From Bilabrum cf. latius (lineage: Eukaryota > Bigyra: Bicosoecida > Bigyra > Bicosoecida): DNA of 64,000 nt. This document shows positions 22,874 through 34,584 of the stretch, piece after piece (positions within the stretch are counted from its first letter, which is position 1; the number at the start of each line of letters is the position of its first letter). Under the pieces are notes generated by a model. The model was not told where the DNA came from and searched no databases. It saw only the letters and a list, made by a program, of their open reading frames with translations. The DNA is taken from positions 62,001 through 126,000 of the forward strand of contig OZ237738.1 in NCBI GenBank assembly GCA_965178125.1. The letters run 5' to 3'. Both the position numbers and the translations under genes were made by a program.

Positions 22874-25280
22874 TCACTCGATTGTGATCACGTTGGCACC
22901 GTCCACCTGCTGCGAGCCTCCAGCCGCCCCCGGAATGCCACCGCCTCCCGCGCTGTCGTCCTCATCCGTTCTGCCCAGCTGCCCGCTGCGATAGGCCTCC
23001 AGCTTCCACTGCAGCAGCTTCTCCACGTCCACGTAGCTCTGCTTCTCGCGCTGCAGCGCGCCGGCATTGTCGTTGATGTGCCTCTGCCTCTGCCTGAGCG
23101 TCTTGGCGGTGGTCTCGAGCTGGCCTGCCCTCGTGGTCAGCAGCTCCTTCCACGTCTTGAAGTCGCGCATCAGCCGCTTGTCCCCCGCCTCGAGCTCCGT
23201 GTCGCGCTCAGCCCGATCCAGCTGCTCCTGCATCAGGGTCGCCCGCATCCGCAGTGTCTCCGCCTCCCTGCCCCTATCGATGAGGTCCTCCTGCAGCTGG
23301 TCGCACAGCCGCTCCAGCTCGGCCCGCTGCGCCGCTAGCCCCGCCCTAGTGGAATCGAACCTGCGCTTGGCCCCCACATAGCGCGCCTCCAGCTCAGAGT
23401 ACTCCATGCGCACCGCTCGCAGGTCCTCGATCTGAGGGGCCAGCTTCTCCTTGCGCACGGCCAGCGACTGGCTGATGTCGGTGACAATCCTGGATATCTC
23501 CTCGAGAGTCTTGCCCTTGGTGGCGTCCACGGCTGCCTTCTGCTTGGACAGCTCCTCGAGACTGGCCTGCACGCCCGTGTACCCCGCCACGCCCCTCCTC
23601 TCCTCGAGTTTCTTCATGAGAGAGTCCACGCCACTGGCCCGAGACTTGAGCAGCTGCTCCGTGCGGGCCAGCACCACGGTCTCGGCCTGCAGCCGCCCCA
23701 GCTCGGCCTTGCTCCGCTTCACCTCCTGGCTTTTGGCCAGCAGGCTCTAGCGATACCTCTGAAAATCGTCCCGGCGCATGTACCTGGGCCCGCTCATCTG
23801 CTGCAGCACCGCCTCCCGCGCGTCCACCGCCCGCCTCGCCTCTTCCGCTCGCTGCCGCAGCACCTCCAGCGCCTCCTCCTTCTCCGCCAGGCGACTGGCT
23901 ACCAGCGCGCCCTGCTATCGAGACACAACAAGGCTGCTCTGGCCAGCTTTCTGCTGCGCATCCGCCACTTCCTGCGACAGCCGCTTCACCTGGGCCTCGC
24001 TCTCCGCCACTGCGGCCTGCATCGCGTGCACGTCCGCATCAGTGCGAGGCGCCTCCCGCAGCTTGTTCTGCAGCTGCTGCAGGGCCTCTCGTCGGGAGGC
24101 CAGTGCGGCGGGCAGCCCCTCCTGCAGCAGCCTCCTGCCCTCCTGCGCCTCGGCCCGCGCGATCTCGAGGAGCCTCTCCGCCGAAGCGTCCTCCCTCGTG
24201 TTTGCCCTGGTCTCTGCCAGCCTGCGAGTGGCCTCCAGGTACTTGTGCTCGGCCTGCTGCAGCTGCTGCCGCTGGGCGTGCATCCTCTCCTGCAGTTTGC
24301 TCTCCTCCTCCTGCTCGTGCCGCATTGCCGTGGTGGCTGCCAGCAAGGCCTTGAACCCCGGGACCTCTGCCGTGCTCCTGCTCTGTTGGGCGATGCGGTC
24401 CCGCAGCTGCGCCCGCTCCGTGTCCAGCTGCTGCTTGTCCTTGCGCAGTTCGGCGGGGTCTTTCGATCGGGATCGCTGCGAGGAATGGGCGCTTGGAGGA
24501 GCAACGGAACGAGGGGGCTCGGCTAAGCTCTACAGCGAGCATCCGACATGCAGCGCAGCTTCCGACACGGCGAAGCACATGCCATGAAATGTAAGATCCA
24601 GTCACTATGATCATTGTACTAGCGCGCTGCACGTGCATCCGCAGTCGACCGGCACACTCACGAGCTGCTCGACGGCCTTGTGGGCAGTCTTGAATTCCTG
24701 CTGCTGGCTGCGCAAAACCTGCAGCTGCTCCTGCACCTGCTCATCGTGCATGAACTCCGGCGGAAGCTCTATTCGAGACAAGAATTTTGCAATGTACGCC
24801 CGTTTTTTCAGTATCTCGCGCTTCGACAGGAGGTAGTGCAGCGCCGGGTACACTGCGTCTTTGGCACCGTCGGCAAGCTTTTCCTAAAAGGCCTCGGGGG
24901 ACCCCCCTCCGGCTGCCCCAGACCCACTGGCAGCACTACCGCTACCAGGAAAAGGAAATCGAAGCGTCTGCAACATTCTGCAAAGGCGTGCCGCTGTCAC
25001 AGCTTTCACCTCTGTTCTGATATCCTTCTAATGGGATTCATCCAAGTGAGCCACAACATCATTCAGCAGCTGTAGTAGCTCCTATGGCGATTTATCATCA
25101 AACGCTACCTGCAATGGTCGAAATGGTGGTGCAGGCAGAAATGTGCTTGCAGCTGTCTTCTGCCTGCCACTGTGTTGGATGCTATTTGGTCACGCGCAGC
25201 CTCACCAGAGACAGATCCATCTTGAACGGCTCTTCATTAAGATATTTAACAACTTGCATGATCACATCTGAAGAAGCCAT
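22874..25280 (-). CDS. IFT81: Intraflagellar transport protein 81
   Basis: 707 residues in three exons: 25280-25206, 25108-24662 and 24475-22874 (introns 97 and 186 bp, GT-AG). IFT81 is a core IFT-B subunit that pairs with IFT74 and binds tubulin for transport into cilia. The N-terminal calponin-homology-like domain starts MASSDVIMQVVKYLNEEPF and continues SLVAFDDKSPQELLQLLNDV, DIRTE and YPALHYLLSKREILKKRAY, as in the family. The remainder is coiled coil, including KLEERRGVAGYTGVQASLEE and KGKTLEEISRIVTDI, typical of IFT81. Five TAGs (25082, 25028, 24884, 23915, 23747) are read as Gln. Splice phases are all zero. It ends in TGA. This is the window's best evidence that the organism has cilia. 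Confidence 0.92.
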
Positions 25281-25388
25281 GTTTATGGGCGCAGGAAGTG
25301 CCAAAACGCGTCCGAAGCCGTTGGTTCGAGCAGCGGAACCTTCGCTGCATTGCAGAATTTCAGCGACCGCTCAGGCGCGTCACAAGCG
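25281..25388. promoter_or_regulatory. Bidirectional promoter region, IFT81 / EEP-domain gene
   Basis: Only 108 bp separate the two divergent start codons. The frame upstream of ATG 25389 remains open, so the plus-strand start could be slightly earlier. Confidence 0.35.
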
Positions 25389-28300
25389 ATGAAAAAGCGA
25401 CTACGACGAGAATTAAGTTTCAAATCACTGGTTCCCTCCGGATCTGCGGTGGTCAGAGTGCTATCACTCGATGTTCTTGCTGCACTCCGAGCCGTTCCAG
25501 GCCAGTTTCCATAGAGCAAGAAATCTTCATTGGTATGGGCTAATCGTCGAAGGCTTATCCGTGAAGATCTAAAGCGTTGCGGTGCAGACATATTCTTGCT
25601 GCAGGATGTGGATAGGTTTGAGGAGTTCTGGCAGAAAATCCTTTTTGATCTAGGCTACGACTGTTACGTCGGACAGCGGCGGGACTCCAGCGGCATCGGA
25701 GCAGCTATATGCTGGAGGCGAAGCTCTTTTCGCCCTGTGCGAACTGACACAATCCATTTGAGTGAATGCGCTCCGTCAGTCACCGCCGGAAGCGATCGGA
25801 TCAGGCTTGAACGGCTCTCGGACTTGGCAGTGGTTGCCTCTCTGATGCCGAGGCGATACTTGGGGGAACGACCAAAGACGCACAATACCGGCCGTGTCAC
25901 ATCCCCTACTCGATCGCGCCGCGCCCCGAGCCCATCCCGGCGCCCCACACCCCCTCCTCGCCGAGCTGGAAGCAGGAGTGGCAGCAGGAGCGGCACGGCC
26001 TCTCCCACGCGGGCGACCTCCCCTCTGTCGAGGACTGCTGACATCGGCAGCGGCATCAGTGGCGGGCTACCCGGGTCCAGGCCGCGTAGCACAGACAGCA
26101 GCAGCACCAGCAGCACCAGCGGTGGTGCGCCAGGCCCTGGCCAGCAGTTCCCCGTGCTGCCCTGGGGGGGCGAGGACGGGCGCGCCACCACGCCTGTGGA
26201 CCCCGAACTGGGGCACACGGGCCCACTGGGGGAAGGTGGTGGGGACGATGGTGATGGTGCCGGGATTACTCCCGGGTACATCAGCTTAAACGAGGGCTAC
26301 TATCCTCCCAGACTGCGCCCGCTGGGCAGCGCCATCCACCTAGTCTCGGGCACTCTGCTGCACGCGGAGCCAGACGGGCAGAACAGGGCGCTGCGGAGGC
26401 TCCGGTGCCTGCAGGCCAAGTACCTGTGCCACAAGGTGGGCGAGTTCAGGTCCTAGTTCGGGGCGAGTCCCCTGTTCATGGGCCTCTCGGCAGGGACGGT
26501 GCCCGGGTCCGAGACCCACTGTGCTCTGAGGCTCGGGCGCATCCCTCGGGGACCGCTGCCTCCCATCCCCCCCGTGCGGCCCGCGTGCAGGCCGCTCTCA
26601 TGCTCCTCTTGCCTGGTAGCATGGCCCGCGCACTCGCACGAGGCGCAGGGCGACAGGCCGGTGCACGCCTACCGAGTGCTGGGCCGCATGGTAGCCGAGG
26701 CACCAGGGGACGAGGACGGGGAAAGGGGGGGTTAGCAGCAGGACAATACGGTCAGCGGTGCCCTCTCCTCGAAACATGTGTCGTCCTCTCCGTCGAAGGG
26801 GGGCGGGGTGTGGGCTCAGCGACTGGAGGTGGGTGCAGCTGACGCGGCGCTCACCGGTCGATTACGAGTGCAGCCAGTCCCCGTGGCAGCTGCATCGGAC
26901 TGGAGGGAGGGTCCCCAACTGCTGGCAGCCATTGCCACTGGGCTGCCCTCGGGGTCCTCGTGGCAGTTTCGGGTGCAGGCTGTCAGCGAGATAGGGTCAT
27001 CCACGCTCTCATCACCCAGCGCGGCCGTTGTGCTGCCCAAGGATCTGCAGCAAGCAGCTGTGGTAGGGGGTGAATCGCTGAGGGCAGGCCTCACAACCGA
27101 GACAGGGAGGGGAGTTTTTCAGGATGCGAAAGCCAGTGGTGGCGCTGTTGCCAGTGGAATTGAGGCCGCTGCAGTTGCAGGGAGGGTGGAAGACGGCGCC
27201 GACGCTGACGTGCTGGCGGCATCGGTTCGCACCGGCGACGATGCGATGATGGCGGGTGCATCAACCAAGTCCGCGGCCAAGCCGACTATTTCCGCCACCG
27301 GGCACGAGCACGAGCACGGGCATGGCAAGCAAGAGGCCTTTGAGTGGGCGGTGCGCGCCTCTGGGCAGCGCGCTGCCGACGCCAGCAGTGCCTCCCAGCT
27401 CGTGGCGCGGAAGGGCGGGGTAGCAGCGGAGCGGCGGGTGCAGGTGATGCCCCCGCCCGAGTGGGTGCTGCCCCTCCCCCTCGGTAAAGGGGCACTGGGT
27501 GCCTCGCAGGACCTGGCTGCACAACAGGGCATGCCCCCCACGCTGGCGGGTTCTAGAGGAACTGCTGCCTTTGCGCTGACTCGGCCGGGGGAGCCTCTGC
27601 AGGACACAATTCAGGAGGATGCTGCGGGTGGTGACGACTAGAGCAGCTACCGGGAGGACGGCTCGCTAGTGCCTAGCGGGTCGCTGACAGGGGCCAGGCC
27701 CATGGCCGGGGCCCAGCGGTGGCACGAGCGCGCGCTGCTGGGCCGCGGGAGGGACGAGGCCATTGGTCAGCCTGCCAGCGTGAAGCGAGGAGCAGAGGAG
27801 GCGAAGGCCACCGTGTTGAGTGCATCGCATGGTGGTGCAGGTTCCTCACAGGGTCCATTGAGTGGCCCCACCGAGAACGAGCCGAGGACAGCAGCAGCCC
27901 CTCCCCGGCCCCAGGAAGGCGCCCCAGTCGCGGGAGAAGGCACGGAGGTAGGCAGCGCAGAGGCCGCGCTTGCACTTGCGCGCGGTTTGCACGTGCACGA
28001 GCTGGGGCTGCGGTCTGCGTACGAGGACCCCGATGGCAAGGGCGAAGGCGCGCCTGCCTCGGGGGAGGTAGGCGCTGGGAGCGGCCTGGTCCCTGTGCCA
28101 TCGCTGATCCCGCCCTCGTTGCCTGGGCACTGGACCATGTGGGCCCCTGCGGACACGCTGGGGAGAGACTCGGCGGATACTCTGCAGCTGCCTTTGGGTG
28201 CCAACGGGTATCGCCCCGAGGACGAGCATAGGGAGGTGCGGCGTGGCGTGCCGGGCTCGCAGGATGACGCCTTCGAGGTAGACTACCTCATGTATTCGGC

Positions 28301-28667
28301 CGCCAGCGCCGTGCCCGTGTCTGTGCTGATGGCCCCGGATAGGACATCAACGATCTCGGCATCCTCCCGGCCAGCGAGTCCGGAGAAGCACACCGCAGCC
28401 GCAGCTGTTGTTTCAGGACAAGAAGAGGAGGAGGCGTCCGAACTAGATCTTGCCCTTAGTGGTCTCTTTGGTGGAGTTGCTGCTGGCGTGCTGGGCATCG
28501 GGGGAGGAGAGGGGCTGACGCAAGAGGAAGAATTCAAGCGAGCGGTCACTCCCGCCCAACGGCGGCGGGAGGGGCTGCCGGACGCGGACTTCCCGAGCCA
28601 CCACGTGTCTCTGTGCGCTGATTTCGCCATTTTGCCAGGCGCGTCATCCACGTCTGCCATCAAATAA
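25389..28667 (+). CDS. CCR4-like exonuclease/endonuclease/phosphatase-fold pseudoenzyme with internal FN3 domain
   Basis: 1092 residues, ATG 25389 to TAA, four TAGs (25512, 26454, 26733, 27639). The N-terminal third follows the CCR4/nocturnin fold: VRVLSLDVLAALRAV, then CGADIFLLQDVDRFEEFW (about residue 71), then IHLVSGTLL (about 316) and FMGLSAGTVPGSETH (about 364). The C-terminal third completes it: ELGLRSAYEDPDGKGEG (about 870), FEVDYLMYSAASAVPVSVL (about 962) and GLPDADFPSHHVSLCADF (about 1068). Between lie a fibronectin type III domain (ATGLPSGSSWQFRVQAVSE, about 517-540) and disordered sequence; another disordered block is at 168-295. Family catalytic residues are altered: Asn to Asp, Glu to Asp, the GDFN motif lost, and SDH changed to SHH. 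Nuclease activity is therefore doubtful. A scaffold role is possible. Confidence 0.7.
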
Positions 28668-28774
28668 TTAAAGTTGTGACCATTTCTGTACATACTATCC
28701 AAGCTGCATCTGCTCTTTTCAAAACCTGATCGAATCCAGCCAGCGCCACTTTACCTGACACTCCGCGATTGATG

Positions 28775-31700
28775 TCACGACCGGTCCATCCCACACCAAA
28801 CCTGCAGACCAGCCCGCGCGTCAAGCAGCTCGGCCTCCCACAGGGTCGCTGGGTCCATGCGGCGCACGACGTCTGCCGTGGTGGACGCTACCTCTGCCCT
28901 CTCCTATATCCTCGCCGAGTTCTCCGTGGTCAGCGAAGCCAGTGGCAGCCGTAGCAGCGGCTCGTATCTCCGCCTCAGGCCCGCTGCGTCGAGCTGCTGG
29001 CCCCCCTCCGCCTCATCCCTCTCTCGCCCGATCCCCGCCTCGTGCATGCGCTGCACCACCTGGTCCATGGGCACGCCGGTCAGCTGCAGCTTGCCCCCAC
29101 TCACCGCTCCCACAAAGGCAGCCTCCTCCCTCGAGCGGGCAGCCTCAGCGTCCAGCGCACGCCCCGCAACGTTCAGCCGCTCCCTGTACAGCCGCATGCG
29201 GGTCTCCGCGTGCGCGTCCAGGATGTCGTCGGGGCGGTGGAACTGCCTGATCATGCCGTCCTCGCCGATGAGGTGCATGTTAGACACTGCCGCGCGGCCC
29301 GATAACCTCAGCTTCTTGTCCAGCGCGGCCTCGCTCAGGGGTACCCCGTCCGCGAACTGCACGAGGAAGCGAACCTTTGTCTCGGTGTGGTGCTCCTGCA
29401 CGTCCTCCACCTCTCCCGCGGACGTGAGACGGTGCAAGGTCTTTTTGAAATCGTCCGTCCACCGCTTCAGGGGCAGCTCCACGACCTCGACCCACTGCGA
29501 GTCACCCTCCACAGCGGCTCCTCGCTTCAGCAGCCCCTGAGCCTTTGCCTCCGCCCCGCTCAGCACCCGCGCCCTGCCCTTGCTCAGCAGTGCGCTCGCC
29601 CCACGGTCCCCGTAGTCCACTCGCAGGTCGCCCCCGAACCCCCTGTACCACGGGTCGAGGCCCCACTGGTGACCATTCGATCCCTTCGCGCCCTCGCGCC
29701 GGATCCGATCCAAGGTGGCGTCCACCACGGCCACGGGATGAAACTGCGGCACCTGCGTGCTCCAGCCCGTCCCGATGCCCTCGGCCCCGTTCATCAGCCC
29801 GATGGGAGCCACTGGACAGAAGAAGCGCGGCTCCACCAGCTCGCCATCGTCCGTCACCCGGTCCAGAAGGGCATCGTCAGCGCGCGGCAGCAGCAGTCGG
29901 GCCAGTGGCGACAGCCGCGTGTACACGTATCTCGGGCTGGCAGCGTCCTTGCCTCCTTGCAGTCGGGTCCCAAACTGCCCCAGCGGCAGCAGCAGCGGCA
30001 CGTTATTCGATCCCACGAAGCTTTGCGCCATCCCGATGATGGCCCCGTTGAGGCTGGCCTCGCCGTGGTGGTAGGCGGACTGCTCCCCCACGAAACCGGC
30101 CAGCTGCGAAACCTTGAGCTCTTCCTGCTCGGCCTGCTCGGCCACTTCCTTACCCCGCGCTCCCCGCGTCAGGCCTGAGATCGCGGCTGCCAGCTGAGAG
30201 GCATCCGCGTCTGCGATGCCCCTTGCGTCCACTAGCAGCCCCTGGTCCGGATCCTCCATCAAGCGCAGATCCGTGGCGCCAGGGAGGCCGTTCGTGCCCG
30301 GTTGCTGCCTGCCCATCCAAGGGGCCAGTCGCTTCTTGAGGTCGCCCGCAGCTCCTGTCCCGGCTGCGTCGCTGCCCCTGCCCTCCTTCCCTGCGAAGCT
30401 GCCCTGCCGCTTGAAGCACGCGAACAGCACTTTTCTCTGAGAGGGCTTGAGCCCATCCACTGCAGAGGGAATGGACCGCCGCACGTCTGCCAGGGAGAAG
30501 TGCACCAATTCGTCGTCCACGAAGCGCGAGTACGTCGCCTGGGCCTCCCCCACGCCCACATCCCCGGTCCCCACCCCCGCCTCCTCCTCGTCCACACCCC
30601 ACGCACCCTCGTTCGACAGGAGCCATGCCTTGCGGTCCCCCGCCCTTTCCTTGTCAAATGCAAGGGCCAGCCTGTCATCGTCCTACTCCCCCTGCCAGCT
30701 CATGTCGATCCGGTGCTTGTCCAGGTCCCTAAAGTACGTGCGGCCTTCCTCCGCGGTGGACGTACCCAGGCCCTTGTAGTACTTGACTCGCCAGTCCCCC
30801 GCGGCGGGGCCCTGTTCCCTGAGCCAGGCCCGGAAGCTGTGCACCGAGAAGAACTCCACCTCTCGCCGGGGTCCCTTGTTGCTGCGGGCCTTCACCACGG
30901 GCGTGATGAACAGCTGCAGGAAGTTGTCCTTGGGTGCCTGTCTCCGCACCAGCCCGGGGAAGAGCGAGTGGAACACGTTCATGACGAGGCCCTTAATGTG
31001 GGAACCGTCAGTGTCCTGGTCCGCCATGATCATCAACCGGCCGTACCGCAGACTCCCCAGCGCCGCCTTGGTCCGTGCTGCCCCTGGAAGGTACGAGCAG
31101 GAGGGGTCGATGCCCAGGATCTTGACCAGGTTCGCAATCTCCTCGTTCTGGAGGGCCTGCTTGAGCTTCATCCCGCGCACGTTCAGCAGCTTGCCTCGGA
31201 GCGGAAACACGCCGTACTGGTCCCGCCCTACCGCCGCAAGGCCAGCCACAGCCAGCGCTTTGGCCGAGTCACCTTCGGTCACGATGAGCGTGCACTGATT
31301 GGACCGCTTGGTGCCCGCCCAGTTGGCGTCCTCCAGCTTAGGCACGTCCATCGACTTGAATCGCTTGGCCTCCTGCCGCAGCTTGCGCGCGTCCCTCGCC
31401 GCCGCCGCCTCCTCCCTCGAATATGCCTCCTCTCGCAGCACGTCCATGAGCCCTGCCTCCAGGACCTGTTTGGCCACCCGCTCCGGGGGCGCCCTCCCGC
31501 TCACGTACATGTCCCCGCCCACGAGGTGGTCCTTGGACTGAGAGTCGAACTGGGGATTCTTCACCTGAGCGCTCACCACCACCTGCAGGAAGGACTTCAC
31601 CAGCGACGGAGACACGGCCCCCGCGCCCTCCTTGCCCAGCTCCTTGCTCGCAATCGCGGCGCACTGCTTGGCCAGAGGCTCGAGCAGCCCAGAGACGTGG

Positions 31701-33001
31701 AGCCCTCCCCCATCGGTGCGCATCCCGTTCACGAACGACACCTTCAGGGGTCCATCTCTGCTCTGCAGACCGTGGATCCCCACAGATGATGCTAGTGCCT
31801 GCCTCTCTTCCTTTGACAGTACGCGCACCACGGCCGTGTATCGCTTGGAAGGGCTCCACCGCACCAGCCCCCTCCCCCTCCCACTCGCGCTGAGCGGCCT
31901 GCCCTGCCCGTCCGCCCCTCGCAACGCCTCCGCATATGCATCCACGGACCCCAGGCTGAGCTCCTTGCCGTTGAAGCGCACCCTGAGTCCTGAGACAGCG
32001 GCAGCATCCAATGCTCTCCTCCTCATCACCTGCAGAGATCCTTCGAGAGCGGCCCGCGCCTCCTCCTTGGCCATAGCCTTGCCATTGCTGCTGCTGCCAG
32101 CCGAGTGCGCGCCAAGCTCGAATCGAGACAGCTCCGGCTCGAACTCGATGCGAGTATATCCACCTCGCACGTCCAGTCCCGTGCCTTTCGCTTCCCCGCT
32201 GAGTTCGGAAGCAGCGGGCTCGTCCACCTCGGGGGCACCGGCATCGCGCATGTTGCGCTCCCAAGTCTGCCTGAACCGGCGGCCCGACTTAGAGTCAAAT
32301 GTCTCCACGGCGAATTTGCTGGAGAGAATGTTTGACAGCTTGGCTCCCAGGCCGTGCTGTCCTCCCGTGGACAGCTCGTCCTCTGCAGCAGCGTCGCTCT
32401 TGGCGCCAGCTCCTGCCTTGAAGAAATTTGAACCGGTCATCAAATGGCCAAACACGAGCTCTGGCACCCACATTTTCTCCTTCCTGTGGCGGACCACTGG
32501 CAACCCCTGACCATTATTCAGAATACTAATTCGGATTCTGGGAGAGGCGCCGCCACTGAGTTCCACCGCAATGTCGAGGCCTGTCGTACCCTTGGCATCT
32601 CTGGTGCGGTTGTCAAGCGCGTTTACCAAGATCTCATCGAAAAGCTTTACCAGGGCTGGCACGTACTTGGTTGGTTTGAATATTAGTAGCTCGGAACCCT
32701 TCTTCTTCCCGGCTTGCGCAGTCCAAATCGGCGCGTTGTGCGATCCAATCGAACCAACGTACATGCCGGGCCGAAGGAGAACGTGCTCGATGGGACTTAG
32801 GCGCTAATACGTTGAATGCACGTCATCATTGCGCACCATCGAGCTGCCAGATACGCTGCGGTGACCGACGGCCGGTGCACCGATGCCGCAATCCTGCTTG
32901 CATTTTTTGGCGGAAGAAGCATGGATCCTGCCGCATAGCGGGCGCCGATTCCGCAGCTGGCGCAGGCCGACTCGCATTAATCGACCAAGGGATCGTCGCA
33001 T
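28775..33001 (-). CDS. TOP2: Eukaryotic DNA topoisomerase II, possibly mitochondrial
   Basis: 1408 residues. Type IIA topoisomerases pass one duplex through another using ATP. The ATPase domain shows TYQRLSPIEHVLLRPGMYVG, LVNALDNRTRD, NNGQGLPV and GGQHGLGAKLSNI. The Toprim domain shows TEGDSAKALA and DQDTDGSHIKGL. The breakage-reunion domain shows FVDDELVHFSLADVRRSIPS and VDGLKPSQRKVLFACFKR, with the catalytic Tyr in SPRYVYTRLS (about residue 1026). TAGs at 32804, 30683 and 28904 are Gln; the first is the conserved Gln of the Y-Q motif. The end is TGA. The first 60 residues (MRRSLGRLMRVGLRQLRNRR...) are Arg-rich like a mitochondrial presequence, and the long nuclear C-terminal tail is absent, so this may be an organellar form; dual targeting is possible. 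EEP and TOP2 stops are 107 bp apart. Confidence 0.9.
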
Positions 33002-33196
33002 TCCAAGAAGTGTAAGCTAGAGCTGAATCACTGCAGTCACGGTTAGTTCGAATTTCCGCAGGGGCTCCGGATCACGAAACGGAACAGTGTGGTGGTGGTG
33101 GCATGCTTGGATGAAGCATGCAGTCTTTATGAGCAAACGCTTGCCAGCTATTTTCGTTCCAATTTGATCTGTATCGTTGTCTCGCCGGCAGCATTT

Positions 33197-34330
33197 TCAG
33201 TAGAAGACGGTCCGTGTCCTGTGGTGCGGCGGCAGCTTGTCCTTGTTTGCTTCCCCATGGGTCCACAGCCACCAGTCGATCTGCACCGATGCAAGCGGGT
33301 GCCCTGCCTCGGCGAGGCTATCCTTGAGCCGCTCTACGCACTGTATGGAAGCCGCCCTCAGCTCCACCTCCTGCTCGCTCCCAGAAGGCACCTCCTCGCC
33401 CCCGTCCACCTGCCTCCCGAGCTCCTCGGACAGCAGCAGCAGACCCAGCTCGCGCAGAGGCTGGGGCACCCTGTAGTCTGCAAACATCGTCAGTTGATCC
33501 GCATCCCAAAATGCGCAAGGGTGGGGGGTCTCCTCCGACCCCGACTCGCCGCTGGCTGTGGCTGGGCCACCGTCGGCCTTGGAAGCTGACCCAGCGCCGC
33601 CTGATGCAGCAGCAGCAGCAGCAGCAGCAGCATCTGCACTGCCAGCAGCCGCAACGGAACTCGATTCAGCTGCTTTGCTGTCAATCGCGGGCTTCTTGCG
33701 TGTTTGGCATCCGAACGCAAGCCATAGGTCGGCGGCCAAGATCTGTGCTCGCTTGTAGATGCCGATCTGCCTGCCTGCGTACACAGTCTCGTCCCGAAAT
33801 CCTGGAAACATTGCAGTCACCCTGCGGACTAACTCAGCCGCGCTACCCCTACAATCAATGACTAAATCCATGGCGCTAGAGTATCCAGATCGCTGCAGTG
33901 AGCTACCTACCTGCCTCAGGAGCCTCGCACGCTCAGCAAGCTCTGGGACGTCAACATCTGGGGGAAACCAGGAATCTAGCTCGTCTTCTGTCAACTTTGC
34001 GAGCCCGGCTGGTGACAAGGCAGATGGCTTCTCCGTAGCTATTCTTCGGACCGCCCGCGCCAGGATGTCATACTCAAGCCCAGTCTTTGAGGGCCAAAAG
34101 CAGAAGTTGATCGCATCAACCGTGAAAACGTAATTGTATGTGGTAGCTGTTCCATCAAAGAAGTGAAAGTCTCCATCTAGCCACGATGGAATGGATTTGG
34201 TTGCACCAGAATCAACTAACATGGAAGCAGCCTTCTTGAATGCTTCGCTCTTCCCAATTTGAACGTGCTTAGCATGTTCAGTCACCCATTTTGTAGATTT
34301 TCTGATAAAATCCAGCGGTGAGTCGCCCAT
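33197..34330 (-). CDS. QNG1: Queuosine 5'-phosphate N-glycosylase (queuosine salvage protein, DUF2419)
   Basis: 377 residues, ATG to TGA, no TAG. QNG1 (C9orf64 in human) releases queuine from queuosine 5'-phosphate so that it can be reinserted at position 34 of tRNAs with GUN anticodons. Family marks: WLDGDFHFFDG (about residues 51-60), VFTVDAINFCFWP (about 71-83), FADYRVPQPLRELGLL (about 290) and the C-terminal VQIDWWLWTHGE. Length is close to the family's usual 340 residues plus an Ala/Ser/Gly-rich insertion (about 215-265). It starts 254 bp from the divergent AP-4 beta gene. A neighbouring salvage enzyme implies the cell modifies tRNA-Tyr, -His, -Asn and -Asp with queuosine obtained from food or recycled tRNA. 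Confidence 0.88.
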   Translation of the reverse strand: MGDSPLDFIRKSTKWVTEHAKHVQIGKSEAFKKAASMLVDSGATKSIPSWLDGDFHFFDGTATTYNYVFTVDAINFCFWPSKTGLEYDILARAVRRIATEKPSALSPAGLAKLTEDELDSWFPPDVDVPELAERARLLRQVGSSLQRSGYSSAMDLVIDCRGSAAELVRRVTAMFPGFRDETVYAGRQIGIYKRAQILAADLWLAFGCQTRKKPAIDSKAAESSSVAAAGSADAAAAAAAAASGGAGSASKADGGPATASGESGSEETPHPCAFWDADQLTMFADYRVPQPLRELGLLLLSEELGRQVDGGEEVPSGSEQEVELRAASIQCVERLKDSLAEAGHPLASVQIDWWLWTHGEANKDKLPPHHRTRTVFY

Positions 34331-34584
34331 GTTTGCACAATAATTAAATTATCTTTCTGTGTATTTCAACTCCGAATTGCATTGTAACGAGTTGTTATCA
34401 ATATAATTCTGCATTGAATTCTCGAAGTCGAGGAAAATACAGCAATTCTGCACCACGCTGCCCCTTGTTTGGGCATCCAGTAGCTGCACAGTTAAACGTA
34501 TCATTTCCAAGGCTCTTCAGGGATCACAATCATCCCTGAGCCGAGTGTAATTGTCGAGACTATCGTTTCGGTTGCCCCCGTATT
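34331..34584. promoter_or_regulatory. Bidirectional promoter region, QNG1 / AP-4 beta
   Basis: 254 bp between divergent starts, clearly AT-richer than the flanking genes (for example aattaaattatc near 34342). No defined element seen. Confidence 0.4.

Noticed and set aside
23340-23360. Perfect tRNA B-box (minus strand) as a possible suppressor tRNA
   Set aside because: It lies in IFT81 coding sequence (RRFDST) and the flanks do not fold as a tRNA. A B-box-like word near 58606 also lacks a matching T stem.
30302-31789. 495-codon plus-strand frame opposite topoisomerase II
   Set aside because: Antisense of conserved Toprim and ATPase coding sequence.
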